Source: Ixodes scapularis (lineage: Eukaryota; Arthropoda; Arachnida; Ixodida; Ixodidae). From it: DNA of 64,000 nucleotides. Where the stretch lies: positions 51,112,296-51,176,295 of the forward strand of contig NW_024609880.1 of the NCBI RefSeq assembly GCF_016920785.2, written 5' to 3'. Below the pieces are notes generated by a model, which was not told where the DNA came from, did no database searches, and worked only from the letters and a program-made list of their open reading frames with translations. The translations under genes were made by a program, and so were the position numbers. Positions 54,590 to 64,000 of this stretch are shown here, one piece after another. Each line of letters begins with the position of its first letter. Within the stretch, counting starts at the first letter, position 1.

Positions 54590-57150
54590 ATGACGAAGTT
54601 CAATTTCTTTGTTATGCTCTGGTAGTAAACACCGGGCTGTGGGGACAGGTTCAAGTAAAGTACCCCTTACAGTTTGATCTCCTGCCCATCATATTATCGG
54701 GCACCGAACAATGGTTCTGAGCGCTGCAACACTTTGCGCACCATACTGCTCGACATTTAAAGTCTTTACCCAAAAGGAGACTTTGCTATCGTTGACGACT
54801 TAAATTTTCCAAACATTGACTGGGTTCATCTTACCACGAGCAGCTCGAATGCTGCGCGAGAGTTTTTCAATAACTGTTCGAATTTTAACCTCACCCCAGT
54901 TGTTGAACAACCCACCTGTGGCGACAATATTCTTGACCGTACCCTTACAAGCACAACAGAAATAATAAAAACTGTCAACTGTGTTGCTGGCTTAGGTGAC
55001 CACGGCATCTTGATCATCGAGTTATCTATCCCTGTGCCGACGCTGAGCCCAACTGTTCAAACAATTCGTGAGCTATAACAGAGGTGATTACTACGTCACC
55101 ATAAATCAGAACGTGTCATCGTTCTATCAGTCGTATGTCGAAAACCGTCGTTCAAGATCGGTGGAAAAAAACTCGTCGCTATTTAAAAACAAACTTAATA
55201 TTTTAACTGAGCAATTTGTTCCGAATGTTATTGTACACAGCGATGGGCATAACCCCTGGTACAATATAAAACTTTACAATCATTATAAATAACAAAAAGA
55301 AGCACATGTATAAAAGAGCTAAAAAAGTAAATAATAACAAAGTCTGGGACAAATATTTTTCATGTCTCAAATCTTGTACAGAGCGTAAGGTTGACGAAAA
55401 AAAAGTTATTTTCTTTGGGCTGCCAAGAATTCTGCAAAGTAACCCCCAGAAGTTCTGGAAGGTATTTTCACCCAGAGATAATACTGACTCTATCCGACTA
55501 AAGAATGAAAATGTAGACGCAGTGTCTGAGCCACATTGCACTACAGCTTTAAACAAATATTTCTCTTTCATACTATCAAACGAAAGCGTCAATCATATAC
55601 ATATAGTTTGCCTTGCTCTGGTTTTGAGGGTTTTGAGCCCATGGCCCCGAATGACACTAACATTTCTGCTTCCAGAATACTTTGACTTATAGGTTTAAAA
55701 CTCTTATCATCTTGTCGTCCAGACAATATTAGCCCCAAGATTCTTAGCAACACCAAAGTAATATCTAGTGAATTCCTCACATTCATATTTTCTTAGTCAT
55801 TACAGCAGTATTGCCTATACTCCGTTTCACCTTCAGTCCGAGCGCAGCGGACGCTAGGAGCTATCCCAGCCAATCCAGCGTTGAGAGAGTGTCATGTGAC
55901 CTTGAGCTCCCTGCGTCGCTCTGGCCAACCAAAAGGTCACACGATTTTCTCCCGACACTGGATCGGCTGGGATAGCTCGTGGCGTCCAGTGTGCTCGGAC
56001 TGAAGGTGGAACGGCGTATACCATTGGACTGGAAGCTGGGGAAGGCCATTCCAGTCTTTAAAAGCGGTGATCGTGTACTGGCCTCAAACTATCATCCCAT
56101 ATCATATTAAGAAGCCAATCATATTTTTTACAATCATCAATTCATGAATTTCGTAGGGGTTTTTCATGCGAGACACAACTTTTTGAACTCAAACACAAGT
56201 TAATCACTAACCTTGACTCGCAGGGCCAAACCGATGCTGTATTCCTCGACTTCTCGAAGGCATTCGACAGAGTTCCCCATCGTCATCTAATTTCAAAACT
56301 TTCTATCCTGGGTATCGACCCTTTGGTCCTTTCTTGGATTCATGACTTTCTCTTTTCTCGCACTCTGGCTAACAACCATATGCCAGACTTTACTAACGTT
56401 ATATCTGGAGTTCCACAGGGGGCATTACTAGGTCCACTACTGTTTCTTATTTTTATTAACGACTTATCAATTGTAGGCTTTGTCTCTTTGCTTACGATTG
56501 TGTCCTATATCGCAAAATTACTGTCTGATGACCGTTTAAATCTTCCGAGTGATCTTGACCTGATTCATGCCTGGTATTTCAAATGACTTATGTCATTAAA
56601 CATGTCAAAATGTAAAGTACTTCGCTTTACTTGGAAACATGTAACATCATGTTTTTCGTATTCCATTGGCTCTGGACTAATCATCTCTGCCTGCCTCCAT
56701 CTATAAATATTTTGGTGCAACACTGCCTATTGACTTAACCTGGAATAACCACATTGAAACAGACTCAGCAGAGGCTTCGCACACTCTCGGGTACATCAAA
56801 AGAAATCTGAAGGTGCCACCATCTCATCTCCAGATAATGGCATACGAGACTTACGTTGGACCAAAGTTGTATCAATTCGGAATGCTCATCAAATTTATCC
56901 CATTAACCATCTTGAGTCAGTTCAAAATCGCACGGCCAGGTTGATTCTTAATGATCATTACCGAAGAACTAGTGTCTCTGCACTGAAACTCCAGCTGTAT
57001 AAGTCATGCCATAAGATATCATGCTTAACCCCGTTTCATAAAATTTTCTATTATAATCCAATGCTTCATAACTCACTGCTACTTCCTCCTAGAAGAGCAT
57101 CGGCACAACTAAACCACCCCACGTCACAAATCTCGGATCACAAACTACTT
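54590..57150 (+). pseudogene. CR1-like non-LTR retrotransposon remnant
   Basis: In order: an endonuclease domain (VVNTGLWGQ.., DLKFSKHDW-like LNFPNIDWVHL at about 54800, NILDRTLTSTT and GDHGILIIELS at about 54995); a linker (VIFFGLPRILQSNPQKFWKVF); then RT blocks (AIPVFKSGDRV.ASNYHPIS at 56045, AVFLDFSKAFDRVPHRHLI at 56237, GVPQGALLGPLLF at 56410). The catalytic box reads FAYDCVLY at about 56488 where FADD is expected. A MITE splits the RT N-terminal region at 55816-56020. Frameshifts throughout. The order EN-RT and the block style suit the CR1 group. Confidence 0.82.
55816..56020. mobile_element. 'tatactccgtttcacctt' MITE, best copy
   Basis: tatactccgtttcaccttca .. cgcagcggacgctaggagct and its inverted partner ending ..gaaggtggaacggcgtata. 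205 bp. It lies inside the CR1-like RT region. Relatives are at 10598, 61050 and 63883. Confidence 0.85.
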
Positions 57151-57159
57151 CAAACAATC

Positions 57160-57850
57160 AGAGAGGGAGAGAGAATAAACTTTTATTCTGAGCATTTCAG
57201 CACGATGGTCTCTGCCGGATGGAAGGGCTTCCCTCTTCACGAGATCCTATATGCTGCCTTGTCTGCCTGGCCCCTATTGACCAATTGAAGCTGATTCTCC
57301 AGGGCGGGACTGGACAGCAAGTTCTCCCATCGCTCTACAGGGGGAAGGGTGGGGGTAGTGGGTGGTCTTGATTGAATCTACACTCGCCTATTTTGTGACG
57401 GAGGGTTCCTATCTCGTGGCACACTGGGCAGTTCCCACTGTATTGAGTGGGGAACATATGCAACTGAGTAAAAGGGGGTGGGGGAAGGACCCCGACTGAA
57501 TTTGCCTATACGCTACCTGTTCCTCCAGCGTTAGCTTAGGATGCGGGGCTGGCAGTCTTCGCCTATCCTTGCAGTAGAGTGCGACTAGTATTTCCTTTTA
57601 GGTCACCATGGGTTGGTCCTGTACCTCTTCCATGGCTGTGGCCCGGTAAGTCAGCGCGCAGGACTGCTGGTGAGCAAGTTTGTTGCCCTCTACCACGGAG
57701 TGGGCAGGTACCCATTCAAATTCTATGGGCTCCTTTGTTTTTGAGCACCTGCAGCGCTTTTCAGGACACCAAGCCCGACTGGAAGCTCTGGTATGCTTGG
57801 TGCGAGTCGGTGATTACCCTGGTTCTGCCCGGCAATAGGTGACCCCGTCT
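57160..57850 (-). pseudogene. Second LINE 3' fragment inserted in the CR1-like element
   Basis: Minus strand: RVITDSHQAYQSFQSGL (RNase H-type), a long decayed linker, then CPVC-EIGTLRHKIGEC (a knuckle at about 57430-57385) and a tail ending in tttattctctctccctctct at 57160. Stops are frequent. The plus-strand LINE resumes beyond it with a 3' UTR at 57860. Confidence 0.7.
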
Positions 57851-57859
57851 TGTTCCACA

Positions 57860-58092
57860 ATGCTTCGATCGATTACTCTTTTAGCTAGTGTATTTATGTA
57901 CCAGTTTTATTTCACACACACTTGTTCTCACTGTTTATATTACTCACCAGCACTGTAGGTGCCAGCCACCTGTCTGTTCATATGTTGATCTTTTGTATTT
58001 TTTATGTACTTCCCCCCCCCCCCCCCCCCCGCTCCTTATGTAATGCCCCTGTTGGGACCTTTGAAGTTACAATAATAATAATAATAATAAAA
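57860..58092 (+). repeat. LINE 3' UTR and tail
   Basis: C19 (58012-58030), then ccttatgtaatgcccctgtt, gggacctttgaagt and (aat)n plus A12. This is the usual 3' end of CR1-type copies in such genomes and is probably the end of the element that starts at 54590. Confidence 0.6.
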
Positions 58093-58093
58093 A

Positions 58094-59244
58094 AAAAAAA
58101 AACTGCCAGCAACATTGGAAGAATTTAGGAGCGGGGGTGGGGCCAACAAGTTTGAATTCCTGTGCCGACTCAACTTCACACATAACTTGAGCACATTATA
58201 TCACATTCCTACCCGATCTGATTGCCTGATTGGCATTCCTAATCAGTTTTGTTTTCATATGTTCAGTGACAATGCAAGCCAGTTTTAAATACTCTACTGT
58301 TATAATATTACTTTTCCGTACTTCTCACTGCAACATTTTCATGGCGAGCATACTGTTCTCCAGATCACGAGAGCCGCGCACAAGTAGCGAGCCTCAGTTT
58401 GGGCATCTAGGACGTAGTACGTAGCAGTTGTGCGTCTCGTACGCACTGCAAAATCTGCGTAAAACGATCCAAACTTCTTTCAGCAAGCGCTGTGACCCAA
58501 GGGGGTATCGGAGGTCGAGTGTGTTAGCGCACCGCAGCTCGTACAGCGAAAGGTCCCGCTGCCAGGGATCCCCACCCCCACCGCGTTTCGATCTGTTGTG
58601 AGGCACATACCCCAGGCTAGCAGTCGTACTGTAGTGGCTAAATTTTCTCATATACAGCCTGAAACAGTGTCGCCAGAACCTAGACAGGCCGATCGCACGC
58701 TATTTAAAATAGTGAGCGTCTTATTTTCTTCCGATGTGCCCAAAATGACGACAGTGCATGCGATTGAGACCAGCGGACAGGTGGGCTACCACTCTTGCCT
58801 TCGAATCGTTCGGGAGTCGGGCACCTGCATTTGCACCACGATCGAAGAAACAGAAAGAAGCGATGTCAAATCACATTCACACAGAATCACTCCAAGCTTC
58901 CTTGCTTGTGCCGTCAGCCGTATCAACGCTAATCAAAATTAACAACGCCTGCCGCGCGCGTTCCGCTGCTCATACAAACAACAAACAATCAGGGTATTTT
59001 GCTGCAGAAAGTTACTTCCGCCAGTTTTAGCGAAAGGCGGAGCTCAACTGGCTCAACCCCTGCTGAACCGACGTTATTCAAGGTATTGAATTTGGCATAA
59101 GGGTAGTGTTTTTGGGGTATGCGAAAAAGACTACGGTATTGACTATGGCGTACGCCGAAATGACTACGGTATTGATTTTGGCGTACGCCATAACCACTAC
59201 CGTAGTCGAAGCAGAGGGGTAGTGAGATCGGCGTCCTACACCGG
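58094..59244 (-). repeat. 1.2-kb repeat, copy B of an inverted pair
   Basis: Reverse-complement partner of 42584-43760, with only scattered differences (a few substitutions, a small insertion near 58225, changes in homopolymers). It starts next to the LINE A tail and ends at ctacaccgg. The SINE-like block is at 58505-58665 and the ggcgtacgcc repeats at 59145-59195. Confidence 0.82.
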
Positions 59245-59310
59245 CCTTCAATGACACTAAGAATTTGCCTAGATAGAAGGGAGTGTCTGCTCCGACGGCC
59301 GTCGCTCGAG

Positions 59311-59402
59311 CCATGTCCACACAGGGCAGGCTCCTTCGACACCGGAAGTGACGTTTTACTACTTCCGGTGTCAAAGTAGCTTGCCCTGTCTGGGCATGGC
59401 TC
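59311..59402. repeat. Hairpin with arms of about 40 bp
   Basis: ccatgtccacacagggcagg .. gacaccggaagt and acttccggtgtc .. ccctgtctgggcatgg pair around about 12 nt. A further partial copy (ttcgacaccggtag) follows. Confidence 0.8.
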
Positions 59403-59617
59403 CTTCGACACCGGTAGTTGAGGGTGACATCGGTGACATCACTTCTGGTGTCGCAGCCTCGTGTGACTGTCACCGCTGTCACTGCCCTTCCCGAGTCTGC
59501 GACTGGTCAAGTTCTGGGTTGGTTTCACGCAAGCTTTTTGCACTCATTTGAAGCGTTCCCTTTGTCATTTGCCTGATTACTTATTTGTTTAACCATATTC
59601 ATTAGTATTTACTGCCA

Positions 59618-60063
59618 TTGTCTGTATTTTGCGCTTTGAACGCGTTAATTTCGATGTTGTATCGGGTTGTAAACGAGCGTGGTCGCACTTCCAACGTGCC
59701 TCGTGTCTTGGTAGCCGGTGATTCTTACTCGAACCAGTACTTCTCGTCGATTGACCGGAGGGCTATTGAGGTCGCCGCATCTAGTGGGATTAGGATTGAG
59801 AACTTGTTTTCACGGTCTGACAGGCTTGCCGATTTTGACGTTGCCATCGTGCACGTCGGCACTAACATCACCAGCGTTAGTGCTAGCGTGTGCAACAACA
59901 ATTCTGGCCATTGGAATGACAGCGTAGTCACGCTGCCGAGATGCAGGTTATGAATGACTACTACCGGGAGGTAAGCTCCCTGCAGCGCGAGTTTTGTCGC
60001 AAAGAGGGGTTCGAGTTCCGCAGCGGCTTGGCCAACGAGTAGCAGCAGTGGATCGGTCGCTAC
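59618..60063 (+). pseudogene. SGNH/GDSL-hydrolase-like sequence, left part
   Basis: Reads PRVLVAGDSYSNQYF (59695-59740; GDS is the nucleophile block) and DFDVAIVHVGTN (59835-59870; block III G-x-N with the usual following D absent). After frameshifts it continues YYREVSSLQREFCRKEGF (59956-60010). It is interrupted at 60063 by a Gypsy-like element. SGNH enzymes hydrolyse esters; such domains also occur in retroelement ORF1 proteins and in standalone genes. Which applies here is unknown. Frameshifted, so a pseudogene. Confidence 0.6.
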
Positions 60064-60235
60064 TGCTCGGAACGGACGACAGCCAAGTGACAGCAGCCCA
60101 GCTCGTGACCACAACCAAAAAAAAGAAAGCCCTTTTTATTTCCACGCGCCGCTCCTTATATAAGCGCTCTATAAATGATGGTGTCCTCTGGCGAGCAATA
60201 AGATAAACACCATCACCTTAGTAGTGCCCACTACA
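60064..60235 (-). repeat. 3' LTR of the Gypsy-like element
   Basis: Minus strand TGTAGTGGGCACTAC .. CCGAGCA, with cttatataagg (TATA) and ggaaataaaaa (poly(A) signal) inside. 172 bp. Confidence 0.75.
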
Positions 60236-60239
60236 TCTC

Positions 60240-61048
60240 CCCTTAAGATCTACAAGTCAGTCGCCTTGGCGGTCCAATCACACGACCGCAAAGTGTGCGT
60301 CTCAGCCGAAGCCCTTCTTGCTGAAGCTCTGGCGATGATGCTGGTTGACCCTCACCAGGCGTAGACTGCTGTAAACCTGGTCCTGGATTTTGTTCACTGG
60401 CTGGCAGTTCCTCTGTTGACAGGCCTTTTGAGAAGGGGATTAGATGCCGACGGTTTCACTGCAGAGTTTCCCTGGGCGTTTCCACCACATATGACTGTGG
60501 TCACTGAGCGGGGCCGAGGATACTGCCTCGGCAATTGACGTCCTTAACTCGCACGTCCTCCCCCAACTTCAAGCGGGTCAGAGGACTTGGGGCGATTGTG
60601 GTTGTTTGCCTGTTGTGACGTGTTTGCGGCATCTCTTGTCTTGAAGTTCTGATGGCTTGGCAGTGATGGCTGAAGTCGTTCTGGTAGACCAGGAAGTCAA
60701 GTTAGTTTTCTTCCCATTAACAACTGGGCAGGAGAAACATCATTGACACCGGGTATGTCTCGGTACAATAGGAGAGCCAGGTATTGATCGGTGCTCTTTG
60801 CAAACAAGTTCTTCACGATACGCACCATGCGTTCTACTTCGCCGTTACTCTAGGCGTATCGCTGGCTCCTAGTCTCGTGGCGAAATCTGCACCTGAGCAA
60901 AGTCTGCAAACTTGTGAGATGCAAACTGCGGTCCAGTACCTGTCCGCACGACGTTCGGGATTCCATAGCAAGCCATGCAACTCTTGACAGCCGAGATGGC
61001 TGCTTGCGCAGATGTAGATCCGAGAGAGATGACCTCAGGAAACCTTGA
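60240..61048 (-). pseudogene. Gypsy-like integrase C-terminal region
   Basis: Minus strand: RSQRYAYSNGEVERMVRIVK (about 60870-60810, the S-NG--ER integrase motif), DQYLALLLYRDIPGVN and SPAQLLMGRKL, then decayed sequence to a tail with RVIGPPRRLDL just before the 3' LTR. Stops and frameshifts present. Confidence 0.75.
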
Positions 61049-61049
61049 G

Positions 61050-61221
61050 TATACTCTGTTTCACCTTATGCTGTACCGCAGCGAAGGCTAGAAGCGCGAG
61101 CTATTAGCGTTGGCAGCTGCCCTTGATGCACGAGAGCTTGTGCCGCCGAGATGTGCCCTAGAGCAAGGAGCTCGCGCTTGTAGCCTTTCCTACGGTACAA
61201 CACAAGGTGAAACAGAGTATA
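61050..61221. mobile_element. 'tatactctgtttcacctt' MITE inside the Gypsy element
   Basis: tatactctgtttcacctt and aaggtgaaacagagtata are exact inverted repeats; inner arms (agaagcgcgagct / agctcgcgcttgt) continue the pairing. 172 bp. Same family ends as 55816-56020 with a different interior. Confidence 0.85.
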
Positions 61222-61289
61222 GTAGTCTACAATCGGAACATAGTCACATCCTTTTAGCTGGAACATTCGGAATGGACGATGACGAAGAG

Positions 61290-61450
61290 ACAGCAGCCCA
61301 TGATACCCCCAGAGTAACGGTGAAGTAGAGCACATGGTGCATACCGTGAAAGACTTGTTTGCAAAGAACTCTGATCCACACCTGACTGTCCTCGTTGCAA
61401 TCCAAGTGGGCCATTCCGCCGGGCTGGTGAAAGTGAATGGTGCTAAAGGA
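61290..61450 (+). pseudogene. Inverted integrase fragment
   Basis: Plus strand SNGEVEHMVHTVKDLFAKNSDP (split here by reading only; about 61316-61380) is a diverged copy of the minus-strand block at 60810-60870. The element therefore holds two integrase pieces in opposite directions. Confidence 0.6.
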
Positions 61451-61536
61451 TGAAGTCCCTACGCTCCGACGCAAACCACTTGGATACGGAGGTCACCTTC
61501 CGCCATAGTGACGGTGTTAGCCAGCTTCTGACACCA

Positions 61537-61714
61537 TGTTCGGAACGGACGACGGCTAAGTAACAGCAGCCCAACTCGTGACCACACCTAAAAAGAAGAA
61601 AAAGCCCTTTTATTTCGATGCGCTGCACCGGTTCTTATATAAGCACTTTATAAATGATGGTGTTCTCTGGCGAGCAACAAGAAAAACACCATCACCCTAG
61701 TAGCGCCCACTATT
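61537..61714 (-). repeat. 5' LTR of the Gypsy-like element
   Basis: Minus strand TAGTGGGCGCTACTAG .. TTCCGAACA with the same TATA and AATAAA layout as the 3' LTR; the two share most positions. 178 bp. The PBS-like sequence follows at 61536-61524. Confidence 0.75.
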
Positions 61715-61875
61715 GCAACGGCATCCACCCAAGCCAGATCGGCAACAAGGTATGGCGTCTGTGCCGACGAGCACAAATATAGAGACATTGATCGCAAGGA
61801 TGGCTACAGTAGTAGCCGTACTAGTAGGCGTCTGTGCATATTCACTTGCAATGTACTTAAAAAATGTTGACTGAG
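61715..61875 (+). pseudogene. SGNH/GDSL-hydrolase-like sequence, right part
   Basis: Immediately after the LTR: GIHPSQIGNKVWRLCADEHK, the block V region with the catalytic His (D-x-x-H type). At the expected catalytic Asp the pre-insertion codon appears to read Tyr. It ends at a stop near 61870 (NVLKKC). Together with 59618-60063 it forms one split sequence. Confidence 0.6.
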
Positions 61876-63230
61876 GTGTTTACAGTGTGAAGGAGGCTTA
61901 TTGCAGAAAAGGCACCGTGGTAATGTGAGCTTTCAGTTGCACAACAAAAAATCCCCCCGGTGGTCTAAATATTCCTGTGCCCTCCATTGCGTTTAGCACA
62001 AAAACCTAAAAAAAAATTTTTTCAAAAATTTTACTTTTGAGGGTGTATGAAAATTACAATCACCCTTATACTCGGTGTTCACAAGAACTTGAAGTATTTG
62101 TTTTTAGTACTTTGCAAGGAAACTACAACTCCCTACCTCAAGTACATTCTCCAAACCTGGTCTTACTAAATTTGCATCGCTAAACGGTGCTAGGTTAACT
62201 CTGGAGAAATACTGCGAGGTATATTCTTACCTAGCGAGGTGCATAAGCAGACGATGCAAAGCTTCATATTGTCTTTGAGAACAATGTTTTTTTCATCGTT
62301 CTTAGAAGACAATCGAGTTTTAGAGAACCATTTTTCAACTCTGATTTCGATATCATTGGTTCCGCTGGTATTAACTGCGCATAGGATGTGTGCATCTGCA
62401 TGTCATATTGTTACTGGAGCTGTAAAATGCTTCCTTTGAACTCTTTTGCATACTTCGTCTCGGATGATTCGTACAGCTCTGGGAAACACACAGGGACAAA
62501 TGCATTGATCTGAGCACTGGTTTGTTCCGTGAGGGCTCAGGAAAATCTAGGCTCTTTCAAAACCCAAGTGCCGATGTCCTTGGCTTTCCAAATAGTACCT
62601 ACAACTTCTGAGGTAGAGTATAATTTTGCACCAACCTAACAACAAAGTGGTAGGCTGTTATCATAAAAAAGTGTTGATTTCTTTCGAAACCTCTTCTGGC
62701 CATTCCTCTCAGAGGACTGGCAGTTATAAGTGCACGCAATGTCATTCCTACTTGTTCTGGCCAAGAGGTACAAGTTTGAAGGTGTGAAATTTATGCTGCA
62801 GAATGTAGGAGCATGGTACGGATTAGTGACTGCTGATGTAACGAAAATGCAGGCCATGTATAGCTCATCGGAGAGAAAAAAAGTACTGGGTGGCCTCCTG
62901 GCCATGTCTGATATTTGCCGCTAGTACCGCAAATAATTCCCATATTACACACTTGAGCACCTATGCATACCATGATTTGAAAGACTCGGGAGTGGGAATG
63001 AAGAGGACCATCAGTTTACTTTATTAAAAAAAAAAGACTGCATTTATTGTACTTTACTTCCATTGCATCATGCCCTGTATACTTACTACTCAACTTGATG
63101 CAAATAAATACTCTAACTTTACTTCAAGTAGTTTTTAGATATGCTTTACTTTATGAAACACTGCTTAAAATTTTAAATGGACACTAACTTAGACGATTAA
63201 GTTAGGCTGACAGTCAGGTTTGGTACTCTA
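61876..63230. other. Unassigned 1.35 kb
   Basis: A/T-rich, no domain recognised on either strand. Confidence 0.4.
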
Positions 63231-63236
63231 GTGTAG

Positions 63237-63728
63237 AGGTTAATAGTTGGGCACTCTCAACTATCTGGGCAGGCTCTTGCCAAGTTCATGGACCAGCAGG
63301 TGCAGAACATTGTGCAGAAGGTGGCCAGGGCCAGGATTCAGCAGAAGGGCAGGATTCAGCAGGAGTACTAGGGGACAACAATGAGGGCTTCCTCAAGCGC
63401 TGGCTGGACCATCAAAAGTGTTCCACCAGCCATGCTCTGTGAGGTTGAGTTTCCTCCACTTTGCTCTCCTGCTGCTTCTGCACCACCTCTGCCACTTGCT
63501 TCTGCTGCTTCCTCCCCTGAGAGTACCTGTGCACCTTGTGAAGCAGCTGCTGATCAGGTGCAGAGATGTCAGAGCAGGGCAGAGATGTCAAAATCTGCCG
63601 GCTCTCCTGTACCAGGTGCCTGCATGGCCTCCGAGCTCGTTTTGGACAGAAGCCAACCAGTTGTCACATATGGAAAGGCTGAGCGGAGGCACAGAGGAGG
63701 CGAGCTTTCTGATGTGCCAGTGAAGTAG
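63237..63728 (+). other. Unrecognised low-complexity frames
   Basis: A short Gln/Arg-rich piece (MDQQVQNIVQKVARARIQQK) ends at a TAG at 63371. It is followed by a 115-codon frame (63381-63728) rich in Ala, Ser and Pro. It could be a retroelement ORF1 or chance; no family named. Confidence 0.25.
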
Positions 63729-63882
63729 AGCCATGGTGCTGGGTTCAGGCTGGTTGGTGGTGCTTGAGTCCACAGCAAGGATAGTCACGTAGGGCAAACC
63801 TGGGAGAGCATGCCTCTTGCTAGTGCAGAAGAGTGACTGAAAGCCACATCTTCAAGGAGCACAGCTTTTTTGAGTGGTAAAG

Positions 63883-64000
63883 CTATACTCCGTTCCACCT
63901 TCGTTCCGAGCGCAGTGGACGCCACGAGCCATTCCAGCCGATCCAGCGCCAGGAAAAAATCGCGTGACCTGCCTGTTGGGCAGAGCAACACCTGGAGCTC
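63883..64000 (+). mobile_element. 'tatactccgttccacctt' MITE, cut by the window end
   Basis: ctatactccgttccacctt .. gagcgcagtggacgccacga matches the left half of 55816-56020. The right half lies outside the window. Confidence 0.75.

Larger units (their letters stand above)
60064..61714 (-). mobile_element. Internally deleted Ty3/Gypsy-like LTR element
   Basis: Bounded by two similar LTRs (60064-60235 and 61537-61714). TSD-like gctac (60059-60063) and gcaac (61715-61719) match at 4 of 5. On the minus strand the PBS-like tggtgtcagaagc follows the 5' LTR, and the PPT-like ttaaggggaga precedes the 3' LTR. The interior has an integrase C-terminal region, a MITE and an inverted integrase piece. Gag, protease and RT are missing. 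Confidence 0.8.

Noticed and set aside
1..64000. Bacterial or viral contamination
   Set aside because: Spliced gene, SINEs, microsatellites and eukaryotic transposons run throughout; no operon-like gene packing or rRNA.

Overview
The window is eukaryotic nuclear DNA, most likely from a tick (Ixodida) or a related chelicerate. Three things suggest this: a spliced animal-type gene with GT-AG introns; a repeat landscape of non-LTR, Penelope-like, Gypsy-like, P-like, hAT-like, piggyBac-like and PIF/Harbinger-like debris; and SINEs with tRNA-like heads. Assignment to ticks is inference from repeat style, not a database result. A run of 100 N at 4862-4961 is a scaffold gap.

Only one convincing host gene is visible. 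It is a three-exon sepiapterin reductase gene on the minus strand: exon 1 19605-19062, exon 2 15553-15407, exon 3 13264-13143. The exons join in phase to 270 codons plus stop, with consensus splice sites and the SDR cofactor and catalytic motifs. Its introns carry SINE copies, a hAT-type MITE with a perfect 8-bp target duplication, another TIR element and poly-G/C tracts.

The rest is layered transposon sequence. From 1 to 13 kb: a decayed non-LTR retroelement, foldback elements, and three short hAT-like elements rich in G/C homopolymers. From 20 to 38 kb: two P-like transposase fragments (one with an intron), a piggyBac-type element, a LINE 3' end, a head-to-head pair of Penelope-like copies with a 1-kb Harbinger-like element in one of them, and a second Penelope fragment split by a 2.26-kb hAT-like element and followed by a 1.7-kb piggyBac-type element. 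From 39 to 52 kb: Harbinger-like and other TIR elements, Gypsy gag/RT/integrase debris, an element whose ends are inverted 15-bp tandem arrays, and LINE debris. From 52 to 64 kb: a hAT-like element, a CR1-like LINE with a MITE and a second LINE inside it, the partner of a 1.2-kb inverted duplication (42.6/58.1 kb), and an SGNH/GDSL-hydrolase-like sequence split by an internally deleted Gypsy element.

Many insertions here can be checked inside the window, because target-site duplications are preserved or an uninterrupted paralogous copy is also present. I found no rRNA, no CRISPR, no intact transposase, and no convincing functional tRNA.
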